A stretch of DNA of 36,750 nucleotides from a virus: positions 1 to 36,750 of the IMG/VR virus record IMGVR_UViG_3300007734_000639; one strand, given 5' to 3'. The notes beneath the pieces were generated by a model. That model saw only the letters and a list, made by a program, of their open reading frames with translations. It searched no databases and had not been told where the DNA came from. Below are positions 1 to 7,979 of this stretch, piece after piece (position 1 is the first letter of the stretch; each line of letters starts with the position of its first letter). Made by a program: the position numbers and the translations under genes.

Positions 1-45
1 ACCCCGCGCGAGTTTTTCCCAACTTTGTGATTTTGAGTTATCAAT

Positions 46-456
46 ATGGGCGCTAGAGGCCTTCCAACCAGACCGCGACGCGGCACCGTCGCCAACGGCG
101 GCGTCATCCCTGAGCCGATTCAAGAGCAGATCACCCCGCCCGTCTGGTGCAAATCCGACCGGTTGAAGCTCTTCCAAAAGCTCGTCGCCGAAAACCGCGC
201 CGCGGGCGTGGCGATCCGGCAGGTGGACAATGACCAATACGCCGAACTGGCAGACGCCATGATCGAGCGGCGGAATGAAACCGATGGTCGAACCAAGCTC
301 GCCTGGGGCAGGCAGATCGACGAACTCCGCAGCCAGCTCAATATCGGGCCGCGCAACCGGCAACGGGCCGGGATCAAGGACACTCGCAAGCCGACGGCCG
401 TAAATCCGACGCTGGCGATTATTGCACGTGCAAAACAACGAGGGAACATGGTTTGA
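46..456 (+). CDS. terS: Phage terminase small subunit, P27-like
   Basis: 136 aa. It is probably the DNA-recognition subunit that feeds the phage genome to the large terminase. The call rests on position directly upstream of an HK97-type TerL, a length typical of P27-family small terminases, a Pro/Arg-rich N-terminus, a helical middle (about residues 40-95) and the basic 'IGPRNRQRAGIK' segment near the C-terminus that is common in this family. The last 35 bases overlap the TerL start. There is no good Shine-Dalgarno before ATG 46; the preceding 45 bases are AT-richer than the rest but show no convincing promoter. The N-terminus could differ because the window begins just upstream. Confidence 0.75.
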   Translation: MGARGLPTRPRRGTVANGGVIPEPIQEQITPPVWCKSDRLKLFQKLVAENRAAGVAIRQVDNDQYAELADAMIERRNETDGRTKLAWGRQIDELRSQLNIGPRNRQRAGIKDTRKPTAVNPTLAIIARAKQRGNMV

Positions 457-1999
457 CGCTGAGGCGGTTGACGCCTCCTGCGCCTTCGCCGAAACGCTGA
501 CGCTCACGAAGTCCACAAAGAGCCGGCGCCCGGAGCCGCTGGTACTCCTCCCGCATAGCAAAAAGCTGGTGGCCAACATTTTCGGCTGGAAGCGGGCCGA
601 CGCATCGAGGTTGATCCGCAAGGTGTTCGCCTCGTTCGGCCGCAAGCAAGCCAAAACGCAGACCGCCGCCATCATCGCCCTGATCGTGTTCTTCCTGGAC
701 CCGGAGCCCGAACAGGAATTGTACATGGCGGCGACGGACGCGCCGCAGGCGTCGATCTGCTTTGAAGCGATCTGGTCGATGATTCGCACGAATCCAGCCC
801 TCCTGGATTTAGTCGAGCCGACGCTATCACAAAAAAAGATCGTCCACCGGGAAACCGGTTCAATCATCCGGGCGCTCTCCGCGGATGGCAAAGGGAAGCA
901 CGGTTACAACCCATCGCTCGTTGTTTTTGACGAGCTGCACGCCTGGGGGCCTGCCGAGCAGGAACTACTGGCAGCGCTCACCACCGGCAGCATGTCACGC
1001 CGGGAGCCACTGGAAATCATCATCACGACGGCCGGCAGTAACCAGGAAACGATCTGCTATCGGGAATATGAGTATGCGAAGCGGGTTTTATCCGGCGAGG
1101 TAACAGACCCGTCTTACTTGCCGCTGATCTACGAAGTCCCCAAAGACGCCGATTGGACAGATAAAAAGCTGTGGCCGCTGGCGCTGCCGCTGCTTGAAAC
1201 CGGGCACCAGAAGATTGAAGAGTACGAGCGCAAGTTTGACGAGGCCATGGCCCGCCCGGACCTGCAAAACCAGTTCCGGCGCCTGTACCTGAACCAATGG
1301 ACATCCGCAGAAACCCAATGGATTCCGATTCACGAATGGGACGCCTGCGCATCGCCCACGCCGATTGACTGGGCGGAAATTCGACGGTATGCCTGCTACG
1401 GCGGGCTCGACCTCGCCGCGGTCCACGACTTAACGGCGTTCGCCTTGTGCTGGCCGGTGGGCGAAAAAGTCTATTACAAAGTCTGGGCATACCTGCCCGG
1501 CGAGCGTATCGAGGACCGGAGCAAACGCGACGGCGTACCCTACGCACAGTGGGCGGCTGACGGCCACATACGGCTTACGCCGGGAACTACAACTGACTGG
1601 CGGTATGTCACCGCCCACATCAAAGAACTGGCCGAAGAATACGAAATCAAGGCCATAGCGTTTGACCGCTACGGCGCGCGCGACACCGCCCGCGAATTGC
1701 AAGACGCTGGCCTGGATGTTATCGATTTCGGGCAGGGCTACCAGTCAATGAGCCCGGCCTGCAGACGGTTTGAAAAGCTGGTTTACGACCGGGCCGCTAT
1801 CCATGAAGGCTCGCCGCTGGTCCGCTGGTCTGTTGACTGTACGCAGATCACACAGGCGCCGGGCGACCTCATCAAGCCGGTGAAACCGGAGCGGATGAAG
1901 AACTCGAAACGCATCGACCCTGTGATTGCCATGAACATGTGCACCGGCATCGCGATTCTGACGCCGCCAGCACCTACGACCTTTTTCTCCTTTTCATGA
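422..1999 (+). CDS. terL: Terminase large subunit, HK97-like
   Basis: 525 aa. ATPase-nuclease motor that packages DNA into proheads. A variant Walker A, GRKQAKTQ, lies at residues 73-80 (the usual HK97-type motif is RKNGKS/T). Walker B plus catalytic Glu is LVVFDE (D170/E171). The C-terminal RNase-H-like nuclease has candidate metal ligands D330 (GGLDL), D415 (FDRYGA) and D499 (RIDPVIAMN). The reading frame is closed by a stop at 401-403, so the start must be TTG 422 or GTG 428; both lie inside terS and no in-frame ATG precedes the conserved region. Translation is therefore probably coupled to terS. The substituted P-loop (N to Q, G to A) keeps the key Lys and Thr. Confidence 0.93.
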   Translation: MHVQNNEGTWFDAEAVDASCAFAETLTLTKSTKSRRPEPLVLLPHSKKLVANIFGWKRADASRLIRKVFASFGRKQAKTQTAAIIALIVFFLDPEPEQELYMAATDAPQASICFEAIWSMIRTNPALLDLVEPTLSQKKIVHRETGSIIRALSADGKGKHGYNPSLVVFDELHAWGPAEQELLAALTTGSMSRREPLEIIITTAGSNQETICYREYEYAKRVLSGEVTDPSYLPLIYEVPKDADWTDKKLWPLALPLLETGHQKIEEYERKFDEAMARPDLQNQFRRLYLNQWTSAETQWIPIHEWDACASPTPIDWAEIRRYACYGGLDLAAVHDLTAFALCWPVGEKVYYKVWAYLPGERIEDRSKRDGVPYAQWAADGHIRLTPGTTTDWRYVTAHIKELAEEYEIKAIAFDRYGARDTARELQDAGLDVIDFGQGYQSMSPACRRFEKLVYDRAAIHEGSPLVRWSVDCTQITQAPGDLIKPVKPERMKNSKRIDPVIAMNMCTGIAILTPPAPTTFFSFS

Positions 2000-3249
2000 T
2001 CCTATCCACCCTCAACAACCTACGGGCGAAAGCCGCCGGCTACCTCATGCCTGCTGGCTACACGTTCCGGAACGGCGCATTCGAGCGCGCCTGGGGTGGG
2101 CCTCCGAACGATAGCGGCGTGGCTGTCACCGAGGAGAGCGCCTTGCGTTCCGTGCCGGTGATGCGGTGCGTATCCCTGATCGCTGGCGTTGCCGCAGCCT
2201 TCCCGATCGACGTTATTAAGCGCGTGGGCGACCGGCGCGAGAAGCAGCAAAACCACATCGTAGAGCGGCGCCTGGACTGGGAGCCGAATCCAGAGATGAC
2301 CGCCTACGATCTCCGCTTTGCGGCGTGGGCGCACTATCTCCTGTGGGGCAACTCCTACAGCCTGAAGGTCATGACCGGGCCGCGCCTGGCCGCGCTGTGG
2401 CCGTTGCATCCGGCACACGTGGAAATCAAGCGCGACGACGATACGGGCGCGCTGCTGTACATCTACACGGGCGGCAAAGAGCGCAAGGTGTACTTCGCTG
2501 ATGAGATTCTGCACGTCCGCAACTTCACCCTCGACGGCATCAACGGGCTATCGGTCATCCAACAGGCGGCGCAGGCCATCGGGCTGAACCAGGCGGCGGA
2601 AAAGACCGCGGCCGTCACTATGCGCAAAGGCACGCGGCCGACGGTGGTAATGGAGATTCCGCTGGCTCTCTCGCCACAACAACGTACCGACATCCGCAAG
2701 GCGTGGTCGGAAACAAACGGCGGCACGGAAAACGCGGGCGGTATCGCCATAGCGGAAGCCGGCACGAAGTTGACCCCGTTATCAGTGCCGACGGGAGACA
2801 TCGAACTGCTCGCACAGATGTCCGCCAGTGACGAAAAAATGGCCATGATGTTTGGCGTTCCGCCGTCAATGCTCGGTATCACCACGAAGACTACTTCCTG
2901 GGGCAGCGGCATCGAAATGCTGAAGCAGGGCTTCCTGGACTTCACGCTGGCGCCGGGGCTGAAGAACCATGAACAAGCCTATGAGCGTTGCCTGTTGAAG
3001 CAATCCGAACGCGAGCTGAGCATCAAGCACAACACCGCGGCGTTCATGCGCATGGACCTCCTGAAGACCATCCAGGCGCTGGGCCTTGGCATCCAGCGGC
3101 GCATCTACAACCCGAACGAAGCCCGCGCCTATCTCGACCTGAACGGCTACGAAGGCGGCGAAAAATACTTCGCGCAGATGCAAGACCTGCCGATTGAAGC
3201 GGCACTCGAAAACACCCCCGGAGGGCCAGACAATGGACCGACAGCTTAG
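1996..3249 (+). CDS. Portal protein, HK97 family
   Basis: 417 aa. Dodecameric ring at the DNA-entry vertex that docks the terminase and later the neck. The sequence has the HK97-portal pattern: 'SVPVMRCVSLIAGVAAAFP' near the N-terminus, 'LLWGNSY', 'LWPLHPAHVE', 'DEILHVRNFTLDGINGLS' and 'MMFGVPPSMLG'. I chose ATG 1996 because it overlaps the terL stop as ATGA; an in-frame ATG at 1939 lies inside terL and adds 19 residues unlike portals. The 3' end overlaps the protease start by 17 bases. Confidence 0.93.
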   Translation: MILSTLNNLRAKAAGYLMPAGYTFRNGAFERAWGGPPNDSGVAVTEESALRSVPVMRCVSLIAGVAAAFPIDVIKRVGDRREKQQNHIVERRLDWEPNPEMTAYDLRFAAWAHYLLWGNSYSLKVMTGPRLAALWPLHPAHVEIKRDDDTGALLYIYTGGKERKVYFADEILHVRNFTLDGINGLSVIQQAAQAIGLNQAAEKTAAVTMRKGTRPTVVMEIPLALSPQQRTDIRKAWSETNGGTENAGGIAIAEAGTKLTPLSVPTGDIELLAQMSASDEKMAMMFGVPPSMLGITTKTTSWGSGIEMLKQGFLDFTLAPGLKNHEQAYERCLLKQSERELSIKHNTAAFMRMDLLKTIQALGLGIQRRIYNPNEARAYLDLNGYEGGEKYFAQMQDLPIEAALENTPGGPDNGPTA

Positions 3250-3898
3250 TTTCAAAATCAAGGGCGTCTCCGAGACGGGCGAGATTGAAGGGTTCGTTTC
3301 CATCTACGGAAACAAGGATCTGAGCGGCGACATTGTGGAGCCCGGCGCGTTCACGAAGACGCTACAGGAAACCGGCGGCGAGGTGGTTCTTCTACTTCAC
3401 CACGACCGGACGCGGCCGATTGGCATGGCGCGGCTGACCGACGAGCCGAAGGGCTTGCGCCTTAACGGCACCATCGAAACTGATCTTCCGGACGGCAAGC
3501 TGGCTCACGCGCAAGCGCTGAAAAAGATGCTGCGCGGCCTCTCCATCGGCTATCGCACCGTAAAAGAAATGTGGGATGACGCGGCCAAGGCGTACCGGCT
3601 GCACGAAGTGAAGCTGTTTGAGGCATCCATGGTCACCATCCCAGCCAACCCGCTGACCCTCATTGAATCCGTAAAGGCCGACGCCGAATTTATCGCGCGT
3701 GCCAGCGAAGACATCAAATCCGGCCGCACCCTCAGCGCGGCAACTCGCAAGCGGCTTGAGTCAGCCATTCTCGACATTCAGGCACTTCTAGCCGAGGCTG
3801 ACGCCTTGGACGAAGCCGCCGACGGCGATAAAACCGCCACCACGGACGCAGCCGCAATCGCACTCGCCCGCGGCCTCACCGCCATTCTTCGCGCGTAG
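3233..3898 (+). CDS. Prohead maturation protease, HK97/U35 family
   Basis: 221 aa serine protease expected to cleave the capsid delta domain during prohead maturation. The family pattern is visible: 'GFVSIYGNKDLSGDIVEPGAF' positions 20-40 in shortened form, a catalytic His in LLHHDRTRPIG (H57), the nucleophile Ser in GLSIGYR (S104), then 'LFEASMVTIPANP'. The start at 3233 has GGAGGG 8 bases upstream (inside the portal gene). An upstream in-frame ATG at 3194 lacks this site. The C-terminal third is Ala/Asp-rich and probably dispensable or scaffold-like. Confidence 0.92.
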   Translation: MDRQLSFKIKGVSETGEIEGFVSIYGNKDLSGDIVEPGAFTKTLQETGGEVVLLLHHDRTRPIGMARLTDEPKGLRLNGTIETDLPDGKLAHAQALKKMLRGLSIGYRTVKEMWDDAAKAYRLHEVKLFEASMVTIPANPLTLIESVKADAEFIARASEDIKSGRTLSAATRKRLESAILDIQALLAEADALDEAADGDKTATTDAAAIALARGLTAILRA

Positions 3899-3932
3899 CC
3901 GACGCCGCGAAAACCGAAACCACGAACCACCG

Positions 3933-3949
3933 CCGCAAAGCGGAAGGAG
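3933..3949 (+). promoter_or_regulatory. Hairpin abutting the capsid gene ribosome-binding site
   Basis: CCGC (3933-3936), loop AAA, GCGG (3940-3943), followed without a gap by AAGGAG (3944-3949), then 5 bases and ATG 3955. The stem is only 4 bp, but the arrangement recurs before the tail tube gene at 7563-7583. Likely role, by inference: 5'-end mRNA stabiliser or device that keeps the ribosome site open. Confidence 0.5.
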
Positions 3950-3954
3950 TATCT

Positions 3955-5157
3955 ATGTCTGCTGAAATTCAGAAGACCGTCGAAGACCTGGGCCGCGCCT
4001 GGGAGCAGTTCAAAGCGAACAACGAAGACCAAACGAAGGCCACCGCGCGTGGTGTGTCCGCCAGCATCTTCGAAGAGAAGGCCGTCAAGCTGAACGAGCG
4101 CATCAGCGAACTGCAAGCCTCGCTCGACGCCATCGCCGCGAAGGCCGCGCGCCCGAGCGAGAACGGCGACACCGCCCGCAACGGCGAAGCCTCGAAAGCG
4201 TTCCTGAACTGGATGCGCAAGGGCGAGACCCGCATGAGCGCGGATGAAGTCAAGGCGATGAGCGTTGGCAGCAATGACAACGGCGGGTATCTCGTGCCCG
4301 TTGACGCATCCGGCCGCGTGGCGATGAAGGTCTATGAGACGTCGAACATCCGCGCTATCGCGCAGGTGGACACGACCACCTCTGATGCCGTCGAGGGCCT
4401 GAACGACAACGACGAAGTTTCCACCGGCTGGACCTCGGAAACCGGAACGCGCTCGGAAACCGACACGCCGGAAATCGGCAAGTGGCGCATTGAAATCCAC
4501 GAGCAGTACGCCGAACCGCGCATCACGCAGAAGCTCTTGGACGACGCCGATCTGGACGTTGGCGCCTGGCTGGAACGCAAGCTGGCCGACAAGTTCGCCC
4601 GCACCGAAAACAGCGGCTTCGTCATCGGCAACGGCGTTGGCAAGCCGCGCGGCATCACGTCGTACACGACGGCCGCCACCGCGGATTCCTCGCGCTCTTG
4701 GGGCGTGATGGAGCATGTCATGGCGGGCGCTTCCGGCGATTTCACCAGCACCACGCCTGGCGACAAGCTCCTAGAGCTCATGATGGCCCTCAAGGCCGAG
4801 TACCGCAATGGCGCCCGCTGGCTGACCAACCGGGCCGTCTTGCTGAAGGTCCGCAAGTTCAAGGAAGCCACGACCAACGCCTACATCTGGCAGCCGGGCC
4901 TCCAGGCCGGACAGCCAGCGCTGATCTGCGGTTTCCCTGTGACCGAAGCCGAGGACATGCCCGCCCTGGCCGCCGATTCGCTCTCCATGGCGTTTGGTAA
5001 TTTCAAGGTCGGTTACCAGATCTTCGACCGCAAGGGAATTTCGACCATCCGCGACGCGGTGACCACGAAGGGCTACGTCAAATTCTACACGACCAAGCGC
5101 GTTGGTGGCGGGGTGACGAACTTCGAAGCCATCAAGTTCATCAAGTTCAATACCTAA
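3955..5157 (+). CDS. Major capsid protein, HK97 fold
   Basis: 400 aa. Forms the icosahedral head. Residues about 1-75 are charged and helical (coiled-coil-like), as expected for the delta/scaffold domain removed by the upstream protease. The mature shell protein would begin around the 'SVGSNDNGGYLVP' segment (about residue 105). Other HK97 capsid marks are 'GNGVGKPRGI', 'NGARWLTNRAVLLKVRKF', 'GFPVTEAEDMP' and 'GNFKVGYQIFDRKGISTIRD'. A strong AAGGAG lies 6 nt before the ATG. The gene stands alone, with 56-base gaps on both sides that carry hairpins, unlike the fused stop-start junctions of its neighbours. This fits a need for very high expression. Confidence 0.96.
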   Translation: MSAEIQKTVEDLGRAWEQFKANNEDQTKATARGVSASIFEEKAVKLNERISELQASLDAIAAKAARPSENGDTARNGEASKAFLNWMRKGETRMSADEVKAMSVGSNDNGGYLVPVDASGRVAMKVYETSNIRAIAQVDTTTSDAVEGLNDNDEVSTGWTSETGTRSETDTPEIGKWRIEIHEQYAEPRITQKLLDDADLDVGAWLERKLADKFARTENSGFVIGNGVGKPRGITSYTTAATADSSRSWGVMEHVMAGASGDFTSTTPGDKLLELMMALKAEYRNGARWLTNRAVLLKVRKFKEATTNAYIWQPGLQAGQPALICGFPVTEAEDMPALAADSLSMAFGNFKVGYQIFDRKGISTIRDAVTTKGYVKFYTTKRVGGGVTNFEAIKFIKFNT

Positions 5158-5169
5158 CCACTTCTCCCG

Positions 5170-5189
5170 GAGGGCGGGCAACCGCCCTC
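5170..5189 (+). promoter_or_regulatory. Stable hairpin with GCAA tetraloop after the capsid gene
   Basis: Perfect 8-bp stem GAGGGCGG / CCGCCCTC closed by a GCAA (GNRA) loop, 12 bases after the capsid stop and 11 bases before AAGGAG of the next gene. No T-tract follows, so it is not a good intrinsic terminator. It may protect the 3' end of a processed capsid mRNA or insulate translation. Confidence 0.6.
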
Positions 5190-5213
5190 TCCCGCAACCA
5201 AGGAGCCAATACC

Positions 5214-5627
5214 ATGCGTGACCTTTATTCCAATCTCACCTTCCGGCGTGCAATCTCGCCGGTTTCCGTCGCCGACAATACGGCGCAAGTTTCCCAAATC
5301 ATCGACCGCCAGGGCTTCGATTCCCTCGTGTTCGCCATCGCCACCGGTTCCATCGCTGACGCCGACGCCACCTTTGCGGTGCTGGTCGAAGATGGCGACG
5401 CCTCCAACCTGTCCGATAACGCGGCCGTCGCCGATGCGGAACTGAACGGCACGGAAGCGGCGACCGGCTTCCAGTTTGACGACGACAACGAAACGCGCAA
5501 AATCGGGTACATCGGGAATAAGCGGTATGTCCGTTTGACGATCACCCCGAGCGGCAACGCTTCGGCGGCGCTCATTGCGGCTGTCGCCGTTCTCGGCAAC
5601 GCCTCGCTTCAACCCAACGGAGTCTAA
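5214..5627 (+). CDS. Conserved phage protein after capsid, possible head decoration protein
   Basis: 137 aa, no recognised enzyme motif. The sequence is a beta-rich small domain with 'DNTAQVSQIIDRQGFDSLVF', an acidic loop around residues 60-90 and 'NKRYVRLTITPSGNASAAL'. Proteins of this pattern are common between capsid and connector genes in tailed-phage and prophage clusters, usually without a name. The location and beta-rich composition fit a capsid cement or neck protein, but that is inference. ATG 5214 is preceded by AAGGAG at good spacing. Confidence 0.8.
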   Translation: MRDLYSNLTFRRAISPVSVADNTAQVSQIIDRQGFDSLVFAIATGSIADADATFAVLVEDGDASNLSDNAAVADAELNGTEAATGFQFDDDNETRKIGYIGNKRYVRLTITPSGNASAALIAAVAVLGNASLQPNGV

Positions 5628-5645
5628 CCCTCTCTCCTCCGACCT

Positions 5646-5670
5646 GGGGCGGCTCCTCCGCCCCTATTGT
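5646..5670 (+). terminator. Terminator-like hairpin before connector gene
   Basis: GGGGCGG (5646-5652), loop CTCCT, CCGCCCC (5658-5664), then TATTGT and TT. A GC-rich 7-bp stem with a weak U-rich tail. It could be a partial intrinsic terminator that reduces read-through from the capsid genes into the low-abundance neck genes. Confidence 0.4.
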
Positions 5671-5676
5671 TTACCC

Positions 5677-6267
5677 ATGACCTCCCACGCCTACCAACTC
5701 GTCACCGCGCCCACCGAATTTGCCATCACCGATGCGCAGATGGAGACGCACGCACGCGCGGCCGGGCAACCACCCGAGCAGTATCAACCCTACGTGCGTG
5801 CGGCGCAAGCCTATGTGGAAACCATGACCGGGCGCAAGTTGGTGACTCAAACATGGAAATGGTTCCTCGACTCGTTCCCATTCGGCGACCGGCTAACCCT
5901 GCCGTTTGGCCAACTCCAAAGCGTCACCCACGTCAAATACACCGACACAGCGGGCACGCAGACGACTTTTTCGGCTGACTACTGGGAAGCATCCACCGCC
6001 CGAGATCCGGGCGTGCTGGCCCTGTCTTACAACGAATCCTGGCCATCCACAACCCTGCGCGTCCTCGACCCTATCGAAATTCAGTTTATCTGTGGGTGGA
6101 CCACGGCAGCGCATGTGCCTCATGAAATTCAGGCGGCCATCCTGCTGATCGCCGGGCATCTCTACGAGCACCGGGAAGATGTCGTCCTCGGCAACTCCGC
6201 AAGCGTCGAATCGAAGGCGCTAGAACTGGGAAGCCGGGCGCTGTTGGTGAATTGGAGGATTTGGTAA
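5677..6267 (+). CDS. Head-tail connector protein (gp6/phiE125 gp8-like)
   Basis: 196 aa. Predicted neck ring protein that attaches below the portal. Family marks are an N-terminal helical bundle ('PYVRAAQAYVETMTGRKLVTQTW'), a central beta segment ('LPFGQLQSVTHVKYTDTAG'), 'IEIQFICGW' and a C-terminal helix 'IQAAILLIAGHLYEHREDVV'. I chose ATG 5677 because the in-frame extension to 5575 runs back through the previous gene and the hairpin. The stop TAA shares its last base with the next ATG (TAATG). Confidence 0.85.
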   Translation: MTSHAYQLVTAPTEFAITDAQMETHARAAGQPPEQYQPYVRAAQAYVETMTGRKLVTQTWKWFLDSFPFGDRLTLPFGQLQSVTHVKYTDTAGTQTTFSADYWEASTARDPGVLALSYNESWPSTTLRVLDPIEIQFICGWTTAAHVPHEIQAAILLIAGHLYEHREDVVLGNSASVESKALELGSRALLVNWRIW

Positions 6268-6608
6268 TGCGCGCCGGCACCCTCCGCCATTGGATCCTAA
6301 TCGAGCAGAAATCCCTGTCCGTCGATGCCAACGGCGACCGCACGGAAACATGGGCCACCTACGCCGAATGCTGGGGCTCCATCGAAACCGGCGGCGGGCG
6401 CGAATTCTTCCAGGCGAAGCAAACGATTTCCGACCTCTCGCACTCCATCACCGTCCGCTACAAGGCCGGGTACACGCCCGATATGCGCGTGAAGTTTGTG
6501 GACCCGAAGAACGCCGAAGCCGTCCGCTACTTCAACATCCGCGCTATCGCCAACCCGGACGAGCGAAACGAAATGCTTTCGCTCCAATGCTCTGAGGTCA
6601 CAATTTGA
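6267..6608 (+). CDS. Phage head closure / head-tail joining protein
   Basis: 113 aa. Small beta-barrel neck protein of the SPP1 gp16 / HK97 head-tail joining type. Recognisable features are 'MRAGTLRHWILIEQKS' at the start, 'DANGDRTETWATYAECWGSIE', 'SHSITVRYKAG' and 'YFNIRAIANPDERNEMLSLQC' at the end. GGAGG lies 8 bases before ATG 6267, which sets the start. It overlaps the upstream stop as TAATG and the downstream start as TTGA. Confidence 0.88.
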   Translation: MRAGTLRHWILIEQKSLSVDANGDRTETWATYAECWGSIETGGGREFFQAKQTISDLSHSITVRYKAGYTPDMRVKFVDPKNAEAVRYFNIRAIANPDERNEMLSLQCSEVTI

Positions 6609-7114
6609 ATATCAAAATCGAAGGCATGGTCGAACTCGCCGGGCAGCTGGAGAAGCTCAAGAAAACCGCGCAAGGTGCCGAAGTGCGCGCGGCGCTACTC
6701 GACGGGGCGAACCTCATCAGCGACGCGGCCAAAGCCCGCGCACCAGTGGCACCCTATGCGACGAATTACCGGGGCCGGGCCATCGCACCGGGCGGGCTGA
6801 AAAGATCGCTTGCGGCGGCTGCTGGGCGGCAATTCAAGAACTTCCTGCAAGCCTACGCCTACACGCTCAAGCAGGCGGCACCGCACGCGCACCTGGTGGA
6901 GTTCGGCACGAAGGCCCACACGGTCACGCCAAAGGATAAGAAGTTCCTCATGTTCGGCAACCTTTTCAAGCGCTTTGCAAAGAAAGTGCAGCATCCCGGC
7001 AGCCGTCCTATCCCGTTCTTCCGTGACGCCATCCGCGCGCAGCGCAACAACGTGAAGAGGCTCTTGGAATCCCGCGTCAAGGCCGCATTCGACGCGCTCG
7101 GGCGGGCGGCATGA
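6605..7114 (+). CDS. HK97 gp10-like neck/tail protein
   Basis: 169 aa. Family pattern: N-terminal 'IKIEGMVELAGQLEKL', a helix rich in Ala/Arg, 'APVAPYATNYRGRAIAPGGLKRS', 'HAHLVEFGTKAHTV' and a C-terminal helix after 'RPIPFFRDAIR'. It sits at the head-tail interface, where this family adapts neck to tail. The start codon is TTG 6605, overlapping the upstream stop as TTGA; no in-frame ATG lies upstream. Translation is probably coupled. Confidence 0.86.
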   Translation: MNIKIEGMVELAGQLEKLKKTAQGAEVRAALLDGANLISDAAKARAPVAPYATNYRGRAIAPGGLKRSLAAAAGRQFKNFLQAYAYTLKQAAPHAHLVEFGTKAHTVTPKDKKFLMFGNLFKRFAKKVQHPGSRPIPFFRDAIRAQRNNVKRLLESRVKAAFDALGRAA

Positions 7115-7536
7115 GAATCTATCAGGCGCTATACAAGTACCTCCAGACCGTCTCAGCTATCACCGACCTGACAAGCACGCGCGTTTACGACATGCATGGC
7201 GACCAAGGCCGGATTACTGACTGCCCGGTAATCATCATCGAAGCAATCGACTCCGCTCCGTTTCACTCCATCGGATCGTCCGCACCGACCGCAACACGCC
7301 GCCCGGTGGCGCTGTATTGCATGGCGCAAGGCAACCCGAAGGCCGCAGAAGACTTGGCGGATTTAGTGTATGCCAACGTCATCAACCACGCCACGGAAAT
7401 CACGACGGCGGCCGGATCGCTGACGGTTCACAGCACGCACCTCAACGGGCGCCGCAATGAGTTTGAAAACGATTTAGAGACGAACGCAAAGCTCTACACC
7501 GTAGTCCTCGAATTTGACATCATCCACGCCATTTAG
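7111..7536 (+). CDS. Tail completion protein, DUF3168-like
   Basis: 141 aa. Small tail-terminator-type protein that caps the tail tube and contacts the neck. It starts 'MRIYQALYKYLQTVSAITDL', has 'VIIIEAIDSAPFHSI', 'AEDLADLVYANV' and the closing beta strands 'LYTVVLEFDIIH', the pattern of this family. It overlaps the upstream gene as ATGA and is followed by a 53-base gap carrying a hairpin and the tail tube ribosome site. Confidence 0.85.
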   Translation: MRIYQALYKYLQTVSAITDLTSTRVYDMHGDQGRITDCPVIIIEAIDSAPFHSIGSSAPTATRRPVALYCMAQGNPKAAEDLADLVYANVINHATEITTAAGSLTVHSTHLNGRRNEFENDLETNAKLYTVVLEFDIIHAI

Positions 7537-7562
7537 GCGCTGGCGAAACCAACTCACAACAA

Positions 7563-7583
7563 CTGCCGAAACGGCAGAAGGAG
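7563..7583 (+). promoter_or_regulatory. Hairpin abutting the tail tube ribosome-binding site
   Basis: CTGCCG (7563-7568), loop AAA, CGGCAG (7572-7577), directly followed by AAGGAG (7578-7583) and, 6 bases later, ATG 7590. It has the same layout and triloop as the capsid leader at 3933-3949, with a longer stem (6 bp). Confidence 0.6.
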
Positions 7584-7589
7584 CCCTAT

Positions 7590-7970
7590 ATGGCTGTAAT
7601 GGTAGGCAATGCTGCCGCGCTCAAGATCAGCACGAACACAATCGGCGAGATGGACAATTGGTCCCTCGACGTTCAGACCGGACTCGAAGAGACGCAATCC
7701 TTCGGCGACACCTGGAAAGAACGCACCTCGACCATCAAGGAATGGAGCGGCAGCGGTTCCGGCCGTCTCGACACCGCCGACACCAACGGCCACGTTGCGT
7801 TGAAGACCGCCTTCCTCGCCGGTTCCACCGTGGCGATCCGCTTCTATTTGGACGGCACGAATTACTACAGCGGGAACGCCTTCGTTCAGGCGTCATTCTC
7901 CGCGCCGGAAAACGGCATCATCACCGTCTCCTACACCTTCACCGGAACCGGCGCGCTGTCCTACACCTAA
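7590..7970 (+). CDS. Major tail tube protein
   Basis: 126 aa. Predicted subunit of the non-contractile tail tube. It begins 'MAVMVGNAAALKI', carries 'ETQSFGDTWKERTSTIKEW' and ends in paired beta strands 'NGIITVSYTFTGTGALSY', the pattern of TP901-1-type tail tube proteins. Position (after tail completion, before chaperone and tape measure) and the strong AAGGAG support a highly expressed tube subunit. The next gene repeats its FGDTWKER motif and looks like a longer paralogue. Confidence 0.82.
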   Translation: MAVMVGNAAALKISTNTIGEMDNWSLDVQTGLEETQSFGDTWKERTSTIKEWSGSGSGRLDTADTNGHVALKTAFLAGSTVAIRFYLDGTNYYSGNAFVQASFSAPENGIITVSYTFTGTGALSYT

Positions 7971-7979
7971 GGAGCCATC

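Noticed and set aside
1-45. Promoter upstream of terS
   Set aside because: AT-richer, with TATCAA near 39-44, but no -35 at a fitting distance; the window edge prevents a fair judgement.
3778-4716. Long reverse-strand ORF (312 aa) opposite the capsid gene
   Set aside because: Arg/Gly/Ala-rich composition typical of the antisense of a GC-rich gene; the + strand holds a clear capsid protein.
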